Source: Timonella senegalensis JC301 (lineage in GTDB: Bacteria; Actinomycetota; Actinomycetes; Actinomycetales; Cellulomonadaceae). Taken from it: DNA of 64,000 nucleotides. The position numbers were made by a program, and so were the translations under genes. The number at the start of each line of letters is the position of its first letter. Position 1 is the first letter of the stretch. The DNA lies in assembly GCF_000312125.1 (NCBI RefSeq), contig NZ_HE978641.1, positions 539,528 through 603,527 on the forward strand, read 5' to 3'. Below, in pieces: positions 51,096 to 58,502 of this stretch. Under the pieces are notes generated by a model that was not told the origin of the DNA, did no database searches, and saw only the letters and a program-made list of their open reading frames with translations.

Positions 51096-52205
51096 TCAAT
51101 TGGACAGCGCCAAGATTCCCAGCGCTGAAACAGTCACACACACCCACAGGATTGCGCCCAAACCTAGCGGCTTCCATCCCGTCTTACGCAACGATGCAAA
51201 GTCCGTGCCGAGACCGATCCCGCACAGCGCCACCGTAATCAGGAAAGAGGAGATCTGACCGATAGGTTCTCCCACTGACCCTGGAATGATCCCAGTCGAG
51301 TTGGTAACCACGACCAGCAGAAAGACGATCAGAAACGTGGGGATCAACTTCAATCCACGCCCGAACCGCGCGGCCACGCTGGTGGTGGCAGGCTGAAGCG
51401 GGGTGACTCGATCGTCGTTAATCTGTGAGGCCCTACGGGCCTCCATTGCCGCGAGCGACATCGTGATCGGAACGATCATGAGGGTGCGGACCAGCTTAAC
51501 CACAACGGCCACGTTCATGGCCGCGAGGCCGAACGAGGCGGCAGTGGCCACCACGGACGACGTATCGTTGACGGCGGTTCCGGCGAAGATGCCAAACGTG
51601 GTCATATCCATGCCGGCGGCGTGCCCGATGATCGGGAAGACGAACAGCGCGGCAATGTTGAACACGAAAATCGTGGACACGGCGTACGTAATTTCGGCGG
51701 CGGTGGCGCCGATGATCGGCGCAACTGCGGCGATCGCTGTGGCGCCGCAGATTCCCGTACCCACACCTATGAGGGTGCCGAGGCGGCGCGGGATATCGAG
51801 CCATTTAGTCAGCAGATATGCCGCTCCCAGGCAGACAGCAAGCGTGCCGAGCATGACGGGGAGGGTCTGAAAACCGACACGGGCGACGTCGCTGAGGGAG
51901 AGGCGCACACCGAGCAAGACGACCGCGAGTTGCAGCAGCGTGGAGGACGAAAACTTAAAGCCGCGGGAGAACCTGCGGACCTGCGGCGCGATAGCCGCGA
52001 GCGCGATACCCAGTGCGATGCCGAACGGGACGGCGCCCACAGCTGGAACGAGCGTGCCAAGGCCAGTCGCGACCACGGCGAGGAGGACTGCTAGGCCGAG
52101 TCCCGCGAAGGAGCGCGGGTCAAGCTTGCTGCGTGGCGGCTTGGCCGGGGTATGTGTGAGTTGGGGAACTGCTTGGGCAGGGGTGAGGAGATCGCTTAAC
52201 GCCAT
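51096..52205 (-). CDS. YeiH-family putative sulfate/sulfite exporter
   Basis: A 369-residue membrane protein with about ten helices. LLQLAVVLLGVRLSLSDVARVGFQTLPVML, GVGTGICGATAIAAVAPIIGA, GTAVNDTSSVVATAASFG and LITVALCGIGLGTDFASLRKTGWKPL are the UPF0324/YeiH blocks. The ATG at 52205 is chosen since 39 earlier in-frame codons overlap the promoter of the divergent regulator. CAGAAT lies 6 nt before the ATG and no ribosome binding site is seen, so the mRNA may be leaderless. Divergent pairing with a YeiE-like LysR gene is conserved in many bacteria. Confidence 0.88.
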   Translation of the reverse strand: MALSDLLTPAQAVPQLTHTPAKPPRSKLDPRSFAGLGLAVLLAVVATGLGTLVPAVGAVPFGIALGIALAAIAPQVRRFSRGFKFSSSTLLQLAVVLLGVRLSLSDVARVGFQTLPVMLGTLAVCLGAAYLLTKWLDIPRRLGTLIGVGTGICGATAIAAVAPIIGATAAEITYAVSTIFVFNIAALFVFPIIGHAAGMDMTTFGIFAGTAVNDTSSVVATAASFGLAAMNVAVVVKLVRTLMIVPITMSLAAMEARRASQINDDRVTPLQPATTSVAARFGRGLKLIPTFLIVFLLVVVTNSTGIIPGSVGEPIGQISSFLITVALCGIGLGTDFASLRKTGWKPLGLGAILWVCVTVSALGILALSN

Positions 52206-52357
52206 GTAACAATTCTGCGCCGGTCGCGCGCCACCCAGTAGGGGTTTTACACTTGAAGGGCCACAAGCAAAACTTGTTGCCCCTCCGGACGAGATCCGGA
52301 CTGCCTGTGCCCCCTCCTCCACCCTCGCTTGCTTGCTCGCTGGGAGGCCCCAACCTC

Positions 52358-53302
52358 GTGACCCTCATGAATCTCAGCCACGTCCCCGACCTACCCGCTC
52401 TTGCGATGCTCAAATCCGTTATTCGCGAGGGCAGCTTTTCCGCAGCGGCCAAGGAGTGGGGCGTGTCGCAGCAGGCGATGTCGCAGCGGATGCGATCGAT
52501 CGAGTCGCTGGTCGGGGCTGTGCTGTTCACGCGTTCACCCCAGGGCATCGCCGTGACGGAGGCCGGTGTCGCACTCCTCCCCGCCATCGACCGGTTGCTC
52601 GAGCAAGCGGACGTGCTGGCTCAGGCGATCGCAGCGCTGAGTGTTACCCGTGGTGAGAGCGTGGACATCGCCGCGTCCCAAACCATTGCCGAGCACCTCG
52701 TTCCGGGTTGGCTCATGCGCTTCAAGGCGCAGCAACGGGCCGCGCTTACTTCTCCACAAGACACGGCGCCCAGCATTCATGCACATGTAGCGAACTCGCG
52801 GGACGTCATTGCGTTGGTCCGCGAGCGCGCCGTGGACATCGGCTTCATCGAGACGCCCACCATCCCCGGCGACCTCAGCCGCGCCAGTTTCCTTGAGGAT
52901 GATTTGGTGCTCGTGGTCTCGCCGCGGCACAAACTGGCTCGGCGCACAGCGCCTCTGATTCTCGACGATATTGCCGGCATGCCCCTCGTCTTACGTGAGC
53001 CGGGAAGCGGCACCCGCGACACGCTTGAGCGCGCCTTGGAATCCGCGGGGTTGGGCGCTCCGGTTGCGGCGCTTGAACTGGGCACCTCCGCTGCGATCCG
53101 CTCAGCGGTGGCCGCCGGAATTGCGCCAACCGTCATGAGCATCCACTCGGTTCGCGACGACGTCTCGCTGGGCAAGCTCGTGGCGATCGAGTTTGAGGGC
53201 CAGGTGCTTCGTCGCCCCCTCACGGCCTTGTGGAACGGGCCGGTTCACCGGTTGAGTTTGCCTGCCCGGGAGCTGCTGGGCGTCATCGTCGACCGGGCTT
53301 AA
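52358..53302 (+). CDS. LysR-type regulator, YeiE/CysB-like
   Basis: A 314-residue LysR protein. The HTH (LAMLKSVIREGSFSAAAKEWGVSQQAMSQRMRSIESLVG, residues about 14-52) is followed by an effector domain with ERAVDIGFIETP, DDLVLVVSPRHKLA and VLREPGSGTRDTLE, typical of YeiE-type regulators. GGGAGG lies 11 nt before the GTG at 52358; an ATG three codons later is possible. It is divergent from the YeiH-family gene, its likely target. The codons for LILDDIAG include a copy of the dispersed 12-mer. Confidence 0.88.
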   Translation: MTLMNLSHVPDLPALAMLKSVIREGSFSAAAKEWGVSQQAMSQRMRSIESLVGAVLFTRSPQGIAVTEAGVALLPAIDRLLEQADVLAQAIAALSVTRGESVDIAASQTIAEHLVPGWLMRFKAQQRAALTSPQDTAPSIHAHVANSRDVIALVRERAVDIGFIETPTIPGDLSRASFLEDDLVLVVSPRHKLARRTAPLILDDIAGMPLVLREPGSGTRDTLERALESAGLGAPVAALELGTSAAIRSAVAAGIAPTVMSIHSVRDDVSLGKLVAIEFEGQVLRRPLTALWNGPVHRLSLPARELLGVIVDRA

Positions 53303-53482
53303 CCTCTCCTGCCCTGCTACCCCTTCCCTGTCGCCCCGCTGCCCCTTCCCTGCTGCCCTGCTGCCCCTTCCCTGCTGCCCTGCTGCCCCTTCCCTGTCGA
53401 TGTATGGCTATCTCACCACCCACCGCATCGCATCGCACCGCATCGCATCGCACCGCACCCGGCCACGGAACCACCACCCCAT
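53303..53482. repeat. Low-complexity and tandem repeat tract
   Basis: Directly after the YeiE-like gene, a 22-bp pyrimidine-rich unit beginning GCCCCTTCCCTGCTGCC repeats about 2.6 times (53341-53402), and a 15-bp unit CGCATCGCATCGCAC repeats twice (53424-53453). No coding frame is convincing here. Confidence 0.65.
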
Positions 53483-53508
53483 CGAGAGTGGGCTCAGCAA
53501 TACTCTCG
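53483..53508. repeat. 26-bp CGAGAGT hairpin element, copy 2
   Basis: Reverse complement of the element at 40736-40761 with one mismatch. A GGACGC-type hexamer run (about 53524-53561) lies on one side and the 15-bp repeats on the other. Confidence 0.7.
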
Positions 53509-53589
53509 TGCGAGATCGAGGGCGTGGACGAGGACGCGGACGCGGACGCGGACGTGGACGTGCCCACGGAAAACCGTCCGCAAGAAAAT

Positions 53590-53621
53590 GCTAAAGAAGT
53601 CTTGCTAAAGAGTTCTTTAGC
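53590..53621 (+). promoter_or_regulatory. ArsR-family operator (GCTAAAGA repeats)
   Basis: GCTAAAGAGTTCTTTAGC-type symmetry is seen at 53604-53621 (8-bp arms, 2-bp centre). Another GCTAAAGA half-site lies at 53590-53597. They end 15 bp before the arsR start, where they would block transcription: autoregulation is likely. Confidence 0.65.
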
Positions 53622-53636
53622 ATTTACCGTTGACTC

Positions 53637-54299
53637 ATGGGCACCTTCGATGAATCAGCAGACGTCACCAGCGACCCCACCCGCATCCGCGCTTTGGCGC
53701 ACCCGATCCGGTTATCGCTGCTTGAGTATCTGGGCTCCGTAGAGTCGGCGACCGCCACGCAGTGCGCAGAGGCCATCGGTGAGTCCGTGGCGAGTTGCTC
53801 TTTCCACTTGCGCACACTGGCCAAACACAAGTACATCGAACGCGCCAAGTCGCACGACTCCAAGAGCCGTCCATGGCAGGTTGTCTCGAGGAACCGGTCG
53901 CAGACTTTTGATCCGACCGACCGCGAATCACTCCCCGCAATCTCTGCCCTCGGCACGGCCGTGGTGCATCAAACCTCAGCCCGCATTGAGGCATTCCTGC
54001 AGGCCGCACCATCGCTACCGCAGGACGCAATCGAACGCTCGATCCTCGCCACCACCGCGACGTGGCTCACCGAGGAGGAGCACAAGGAACTGATCGAAGG
54101 TTTCTTTGCTCAGCTCGAAAAGTTCCGTGGACGTAACGCCGATCCGTCACTGCGGCCAGAGGGCGCAGTGCGAAACACGATCTTCTTGGCGAGCACTCCG
54201 GAACTCGCACACTACCTACCCAGCGGCACTACTATCCCAGGGCCAAACGCCAACGCGGAGCCCACACAAGCCGCAGAGCCTCCAAAGGAAACGTCATGA
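53637..54299 (+). CDS. ArsR-family winged-helix regulator
   Basis: A 220-residue regulator. The HTH region (IRALAHPIRLSLLEYLGSVESATATQCAEAIGESVASCSFHLRTLAKHKYIER, residues about 17-69) is ArsR-like, followed by a longer C-terminal helical domain as in drug-efflux-associated members. No metal-binding CxC motif is apparent. There is no ribosome binding site close to the ATG. The MFS gene overlaps its stop codon by 4 bp, so the regulator and transporter form a unit, with the palindromic operator immediately upstream. Confidence 0.88.
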   Translation: MGTFDESADVTSDPTRIRALAHPIRLSLLEYLGSVESATATQCAEAIGESVASCSFHLRTLAKHKYIERAKSHDSKSRPWQVVSRNRSQTFDPTDRESLPAISALGTAVVHQTSARIEAFLQAAPSLPQDAIERSILATTATWLTEEEHKELIEGFFAQLEKFRGRNADPSLRPEGAVRNTIFLASTPELAHYLPSGTTIPGPNANAEPTQAAEPPKETS

Positions 54300-55579
54300 C
54301 CGACGCCCTCGACACCTCAGAATTTGGCACCACCAAAGATGCCCTCAGGATTCCCGCATACCGCAAGCTCCTCACAGCGTGGTCGATCGGCAACGTCGGC
54401 GATTCCGCGCTGTTCCTCACCATCAGTATCTGGGTTAAGACCCTCACAGACTCGGATGTGTTTGCAGCGTCCGTGTTCATCGTCCTCGGCATTCCAGCAC
54501 TCTTTGCTCCGGCATTCGGCCTCATGGCGGACAAGTTTTCGCGCAAGCGCATCATCGCGTTCACCAATGTTGGTATCGCTCTGGCTGTTCTCTCGCTGCT
54601 CCTAGTCACTGATGCGTCTCAGATGTGGCTGATCTACGCCGTCACGTTTGTGTATTCGTTGGCCACGTACGTCAACGCCTCCGCACAGGGTGGCCTTCTG
54701 CGTGACACTCTGCCTGACAATCTCCTCGCGGCAGCGAACGGACTGTTCGGCAGCATCGACCAGGGCTTGCGCATTGTTGCGCCTCTCGCGGCCGCCGGCG
54801 TGTTCGCCCTCTGGGGCATCCGCCCGATCCTTTTCTTTACAGCCGCAACCTTCCTGATCTACGCGTTCCTGATTGCATCGCTCAAGATCAAGGAGACCAA
54901 GAACGAAGTATCGAGCGAGAAGCACTGGATCCACACCTCACTCGAGGGCTTCAGTGCGATGCGTGCGAAGCCGCGCCTGTGGCGCTACGTCCTCGCGCTC
55001 ACGTTCGCGGTCACCGCCGGTGGTGCCATTAACGCCCTCGTCTTTCCAATCCTCGACACGGGTCTCGGCTTGCGCCCCGAAATGCTCTCAGTGTTCATTT
55101 CCGTGCAGGGCGTGTTCGCGGTGATCTCTGGCCTCAACGCTGCCCGCCTGCTCAAGGCCTGGGGGTACGACAAGATGATGGCCGTGGGCCTTTCCTTGTT
55201 CGTGCTCTCGTTCGCGGCGTTGACAGTGCAGAACTTTGTGGTCGTTCTGGTGGCGATCGTGCTGCTCGGAGTGTCAATGCCACTCATGATCGTGGCCACC
55301 GTGACCCTGCGTCAGCTTGAGCTTCCACTCAACCTTCAAGGCCGCAGCGGCGCCGCAATGAACGTCATGTTCAACGTCCCGCAGGTATTCACTGCCGCGA
55401 TTATCGCGGCGCTTCTCGGAGTGGTTGCCTATCCGTGGCTAGTTGCTGCGGCAACTATCGTTGCCGCATTCGGGTTCGTCCCGCTTGTGCGTGGCCGCTC
55501 TGATTCTCGACGATCCACTCCAGTTCCAGCAGAACCCATCGCAGTTGCGGAGCCGGTGAGCGAGGTCGTCGCCGACTAA
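54296..55579 (+). CDS. MFS transporter, efflux type
   Basis: A 427-residue membrane protein with about twelve helices. LTAWSIGNVGDSALFLTISIWVKTLT opens the first helix, FGLMADKFSRKRIIAFTN is the MFS motif A loop (GxxxDRxGRR-like), and SAQGGLLRDTLPDNLLAAANGLFGSIDQG resembles the MFS_3/EntS-type exporters. Its substrate may be a drug or siderophore. Start overlaps the arsR stop codon (ATGA). The polar C-terminal tail contains a copy of the dispersed 12-mer at 55503-55514. A stem-loop follows. Confidence 0.88.
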   Translation: MTDALDTSEFGTTKDALRIPAYRKLLTAWSIGNVGDSALFLTISIWVKTLTDSDVFAASVFIVLGIPALFAPAFGLMADKFSRKRIIAFTNVGIALAVLSLLLVTDASQMWLIYAVTFVYSLATYVNASAQGGLLRDTLPDNLLAAANGLFGSIDQGLRIVAPLAAAGVFALWGIRPILFFTAATFLIYAFLIASLKIKETKNEVSSEKHWIHTSLEGFSAMRAKPRLWRYVLALTFAVTAGGAINALVFPILDTGLGLRPEMLSVFISVQGVFAVISGLNAARLLKAWGYDKMMAVGLSLFVLSFAALTVQNFVVVLVAIVLLGVSMPLMIVATVTLRQLELPLNLQGRSGAAMNVMFNVPQVFTAAIIAALLGVVAYPWLVAAATIVAAFGFVPLVRGRSDSRRSTPVPAEPIAVAEPVSEVVAD

Positions 55580-55585
55580 CGTGCG

Positions 55586-55629
55586 ATCGCGTGGCGGCCG
55601 ATCCCTGCGGGGTTAGGTCGCCACGCGAT
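55586..55629. terminator. Hairpin between convergent MFS and VOC genes
   Basis: ATCGCGTGGCG pairs perfectly with CGCCACGCGAT across a 22-nt loop, just after the MFS stop codon. There is no T-run. Confidence 0.55.
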
Positions 55630-55710
55630 TGTGCGTCGGCCTGTGCGCGCAGCGTCGCGTCACGCTTACCTCACGCCCTGACGCCCTCACACCCTGACGC
55701 CTTCCCCGGG

Positions 55711-56100
55711 CTATTCGCCACCCACGATCTGAATGAGGTTGCCGCAGGTGTCATCGATCGTTGCGGACCACACGCCGTAATTTTGCGGTTCGGAGACAAC
55801 GGTGACGCCAAGTCCTTTCAACCGCTCAACCTCAGCGGACACAGAATCCGTGGTGAGCTGGATCAGCGGGATGCCATCCGCTTTGAGTCCCTGCTGATAC
55901 GGAATCGATGCGGGGTGACCCAACGGCTCCAACACAAGCTCGACGCCCTGCGGATCGCCGGCAGCGGTGACGGTGACCCACCAGTAGCCGTCATTGCGGA
56001 TGTCGGATTTCTTTTCAAAGCCGAGCTTCTCCGTATAGAACGCGAGCGCACGCTCTTGGTCATCAACCAGAACGCTAACCATTGCAGCTTTCAGAGCCAT
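55711..56100 (-). CDS. VOC-superfamily (glyoxalase-like) protein
   Basis: A 129-residue protein: VSVLVDDQERALAFYTEKLGFEKKSD at the N-terminus and IDDTCGNLIQIVGGE at the C-terminus, the ligand-bearing ends of the glyoxalase fold. The WVTVTAAGDPQGVELVLEP strand is typical of the PhnB/lactoylglutathione-lyase-like subgroup. The ATG at 56100 is preceded by GAGGGGG. Substrate unknown. The dispersed 60-bp palindrome and mgtE lie upstream. Confidence 0.88.
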   Translation of the reverse strand: MALKAAMVSVLVDDQERALAFYTEKLGFEKKSDIRNDGYWWVTVTAAGDPQGVELVLEPLGHPASIPYQQGLKADGIPLIQLTTDSVSAEVERLKGLGVTVVSEPQNYGVWSATIDDTCGNLIQIVGGE

Positions 56101-56218
56101 GTTTCCCCCTCGAAGTGTGAGTACCATTCCAGCATAAAACCGGCCTCTGACATCCGCTCAGCAAGGGCCCAGCATGAACAGATCCTTGCACGCCACTTCC
56201 CCTCCAGCCCGCCCCGTC

Positions 56219-56278
56219 ATCGAACGGATGATTATCCATCCGTTGGGCATCGAACGGATCGATAATCATCCGTTCGAT
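56219..56278. repeat. 60-bp REP-like palindrome, copy 2
   Basis: Arms 56219-56244 and 56253-56278 have one mismatch and the same ATCGAACGGATGATTAT ends as copy 1 at 15463-15522. It begins 3 bp beyond the mgtE stop codon. Confidence 0.85.
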
Positions 56279-56280
56279 GG

Positions 56281-57651
56281 CTACAGCCCAAGAATCGCGC
56301 GAGCGATCGTGAAGTACACGACTAGGCCGGTGGCGTCGCAGAACGTGGAGATGAATGGGGTGGAGAATACTGCGGGGTCGACCTTGCAGGCCCGCGCAAC
56401 CAGCGGGATCACGCCACCCACCGTGGCCGCTGTAGGGCAGTTGACCAGCAGCGTCAGACCGATGACGGCCCCGATCGAGGGGCCGTAGAACGGCGCAGCG
56501 ATCGCGAAAGCGAGCACCGCGAGAATCGCGCCGAGCATCAGTCCAGTGCGCATTTCCTTGAACGCGACCTTGCCCACGTCCCGAGCGGCGACGTCGCCAA
56601 GCCCGATCGCGCGAGTCACTGTCGTGGCGGCCTGCGAGCCTGTGTTTCCGCCGATTCCGGTGAGTAGAGGGACAAACAGCGCGAGTGCAACGACCTCGGC
56701 AAGCGTGGTCTCGTACATCTCCAGAACCTGCACGGTGAGGACTGCTGAGATGGCCAGAACGAGCAGCCACACGATCCTCGACTTAGCCACGCCGAACACG
56801 GAAGTCAGCAGGTAGGGCCTGCGCAGCGGCTCAGCACCACCTTGACGGGCGTGGTCCTCGGCGACGGCCTCGCGGTCGATTCGGGCCGCGTCGGAAATGG
56901 GGAAGATTCCCACGAGCCGGTTCTCGCTGTCCACCACGGGCACCAGGAGGATTCCGTCATCGAGGGCTTCGCGAGCCACGATCTCTGCATCGTCCGTGGT
57001 GGTCACGGCCCACACATTAGCGTCCATGAGGTTGCCGATGGTTTCGTCTGGGCTCCCCTGCTCTTCGCTCGCACTGCGCACAAGCGTGAGCAGCGAGATC
57101 ACGCCAACCAGCCGGCGAGAACGCGTGATCACCGGAATGATGGACAGTCGGTCCATGTCCGCGGTGGACCTGCGCACGCGGGAGAGGACCTGCGCCACGG
57201 TGTCCTCGGGAAGCGCGGTGACGGCTTGCGGACTCATGCGGCGTCCGGCGGATCCGGACGGATATCCCAAGAGCCGGTTGGCTCGCGCGAGTTGCTGAGG
57301 CTCGAGTTGTCCCACGATCCGCTTGGCTACCTTGGCTGGCACCTCGTCAAGCAGCCAGGCCTGCTCTTCGGGGTCGAGCTCCTTGAACACCTCGGTGAGC
57401 TCTTCCGCGCCGAGCTCCGCGATCAGTTCGGTTTGAGATCCAGAGTCCAACCCGTCGAACACCTTCCACGCCTCATTCTTGGCGAGCAACCGGAACGTCA
57501 CGGCTGCATCAACAATGGGTAAGTCATCGATCAGGTCGATGACCTCGTGGGATTCGAGCGCACGCAGGCGCGCGGCCAGTTCGGTGAAGTTTCGGGTGCG
57601 GAGGAGTTCCTGCACCTCGGCAGTGAAGTCTTCGGTTTCGGTAAAGACCAT
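56281..57651 (-). CDS. mgtE: Magnesium transporter MgtE
   Basis: A 456-residue protein with the standard layout: N-terminal helical domain (about 1-130; LEPQQLARANRLLGYP), two CBS domains (VISLLTLVRS, VPVVDSENRLVGIFPISDA) and five C-terminal transmembrane helices including ARDVGKVAFKEMRTGLMLGA and LLTGIGGNTGSQAATTVTRAI. MgtE is a gated Mg2+ channel. The ATG at 57651 has AAAAGGGG upstream; an in-frame ATG 13 codons earlier would add atypical residues. A small ORF and a terminator-like hairpin in the leader suggest attenuation. Confidence 0.94.
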   Translation of the reverse strand: MVFTETEDFTAEVQELLRTRNFTELAARLRALESHEVIDLIDDLPIVDAAVTFRLLAKNEAWKVFDGLDSGSQTELIAELGAEELTEVFKELDPEEQAWLLDEVPAKVAKRIVGQLEPQQLARANRLLGYPSGSAGRRMSPQAVTALPEDTVAQVLSRVRRSTADMDRLSIIPVITRSRRLVGVISLLTLVRSASEEQGSPDETIGNLMDANVWAVTTTDDAEIVAREALDDGILLVPVVDSENRLVGIFPISDAARIDREAVAEDHARQGGAEPLRRPYLLTSVFGVAKSRIVWLLVLAISAVLTVQVLEMYETTLAEVVALALFVPLLTGIGGNTGSQAATTVTRAIGLGDVAARDVGKVAFKEMRTGLMLGAILAVLAFAIAAPFYGPSIGAVIGLTLLVNCPTAATVGGVIPLVARACKVDPAVFSTPFISTFCDATGLVVYFTIARAILGL

Positions 57652-57694
57652 GGTAAGACCCCTTTTCTGGTTTGGGGCGCGTGCACACATGGCA

Positions 57695-57719
57695 CAAAAC
57701 TCGGCCTAACTAGGCGAGT
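57695..57719 (-). terminator. Terminator-like hairpin in the mgtE leader
   Basis: On the minus strand ACTCGCCT, a short loop and AGGCCGAGT pair with one bulged base, followed by TTTTG. It lies 43 bp before the mgtE start, downstream of the leader ORF. Confidence 0.5.
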
Positions 57720-57789
57720 CTTCAGCACATTTTATGGCAGGCGAGATCGCGTCAAAGTGGAAGAACCGCCTGCGAGGAAGGGTGACGCG

Positions 57790-57837
57790 CTACAACTTCT
57801 CGGTGGCGTACGACGATCGACTGTGACTATCACTCAT
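57790..57837 (-). CDS. Possible 15-residue leader peptide upstream of mgtE
   Basis: ATG at 57837 is preceded by a strong GGAGG (57847-57851) at 9-nt spacing and encodes MSDSHSRSSYATEKL, then TAG. The ORF ends 138 bp before mgtE, with a terminator-like hairpin in between. That layout is the one used for translation-controlled attenuation, as known for leader peptides of Mg2+ transporter genes in enteric bacteria. No similarity to those peptides is claimed. Ser (5 of 15) is enriched, which could matter if ribosome stalling is involved. Confidence 0.4.
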   Translation of the reverse strand: MSDSHSRSSYATEKL

Positions 57838-58010
57838 CGGGAACCACCTCCAAAGGGCCAGCCGCTATCCGCGGCGCTCTGCGCTTACTGCTCTGCGCTC
57901 ACTCATGCTTTGCCATTGTAACGTGCAGTGCAAGCCGCGCCCGCGGTCAGTGCGCCGCCTCACCTTCTTGCTGTTGGATAACGCGGCTGAGCCAACCGCG
58001 AACCTTGCGG

Positions 58011-58039
58011 TTGTTGAACGCGCCAACGAGGAGTATTTT
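58011..58039 (+). promoter_or_regulatory. Promoter of the small membrane protein gene
   Basis: TTGTTG (58011-58016) and TATTTT (58034-58039) are 17 bp apart; the ATG at 58046 is then at or near the transcription start. Confidence 0.45.
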
Positions 58040-58045
58040 CGCGGT

Positions 58046-58471
58046 ATGGGCATAGTGGCTTTCGCGCTTGTCGATCTCGCATTCTTGCTGGTCACCGGGA
58101 GCATTGGATTGAGCATGCTCGTGCACTGGTGGCGCCAGAACGATGCCGAATTCCCCACGTTCAAACTTGTCACTCACGCAATCCTTCAAGTCACCAGCAT
58201 CGCGCTGTGGGTGTCATTCATTGTGACCCAAGAACTTGCTCTCGCATGGACGACATTCGCCGTCATCACTGCAGGTCAAACGTTCGGCGACCTCGTCATG
58301 TTCGCGTCGTATCGCTCGCGCATGTCCGTTGTAGGCTCAGTTCCCTACTTTGCGGCCGCACGTGACGTCCTCAGTTTCCGCCGCCCTGCTCCCGCTGTGC
58401 ATGCCATCTGTGGCGCCATAGCCTGGTTTGGCATGCTCGCGATCTGCATTGCGGCGACCGTCACGGCATAA
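58046..58471 (+). CDS. Small four-helix membrane protein, unknown function
   Basis: A 141-residue protein with four hydrophobic segments (about 5-25, 45-65, 70-92 and 118-138). I do not recognise the family. Polar residues are confined to short loops, with an RSRMSVVG turn and a FRRPAPAVHA loop. The start at 58046 is chosen because the first helix begins there and a -10 hexamer sits 6 nt upstream; longer in-frame starts add a basic stretch unlike a membrane protein. It is divergent from mgtE and convergent with the sortase gene. Confidence 0.65.
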   Translation: MGIVAFALVDLAFLLVTGSIGLSMLVHWWRQNDAEFPTFKLVTHAILQVTSIALWVSFIVTQELALAWTTFAVITAGQTFGDLVMFASYRSRMSVVGSVPYFAAARDVLSFRRPAPAVHAICGAIAWFGMLAICIAATVTA

Positions 58472-58502
58472 CTTGGGGCCAGTTGGTTGGTGTGTGGCGC
58501 GC

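Noticed and set aside
53341-53453. Possible CRISPR array
   Set aside because: The repeats are short, adjacent and of changing unit length, without spacers or cas genes.
57652-57920. M-box magnesium riboswitch upstream of mgtE
   Set aside because: I could not find the conserved M-box core; the leader ORF and hairpin explain the region better.
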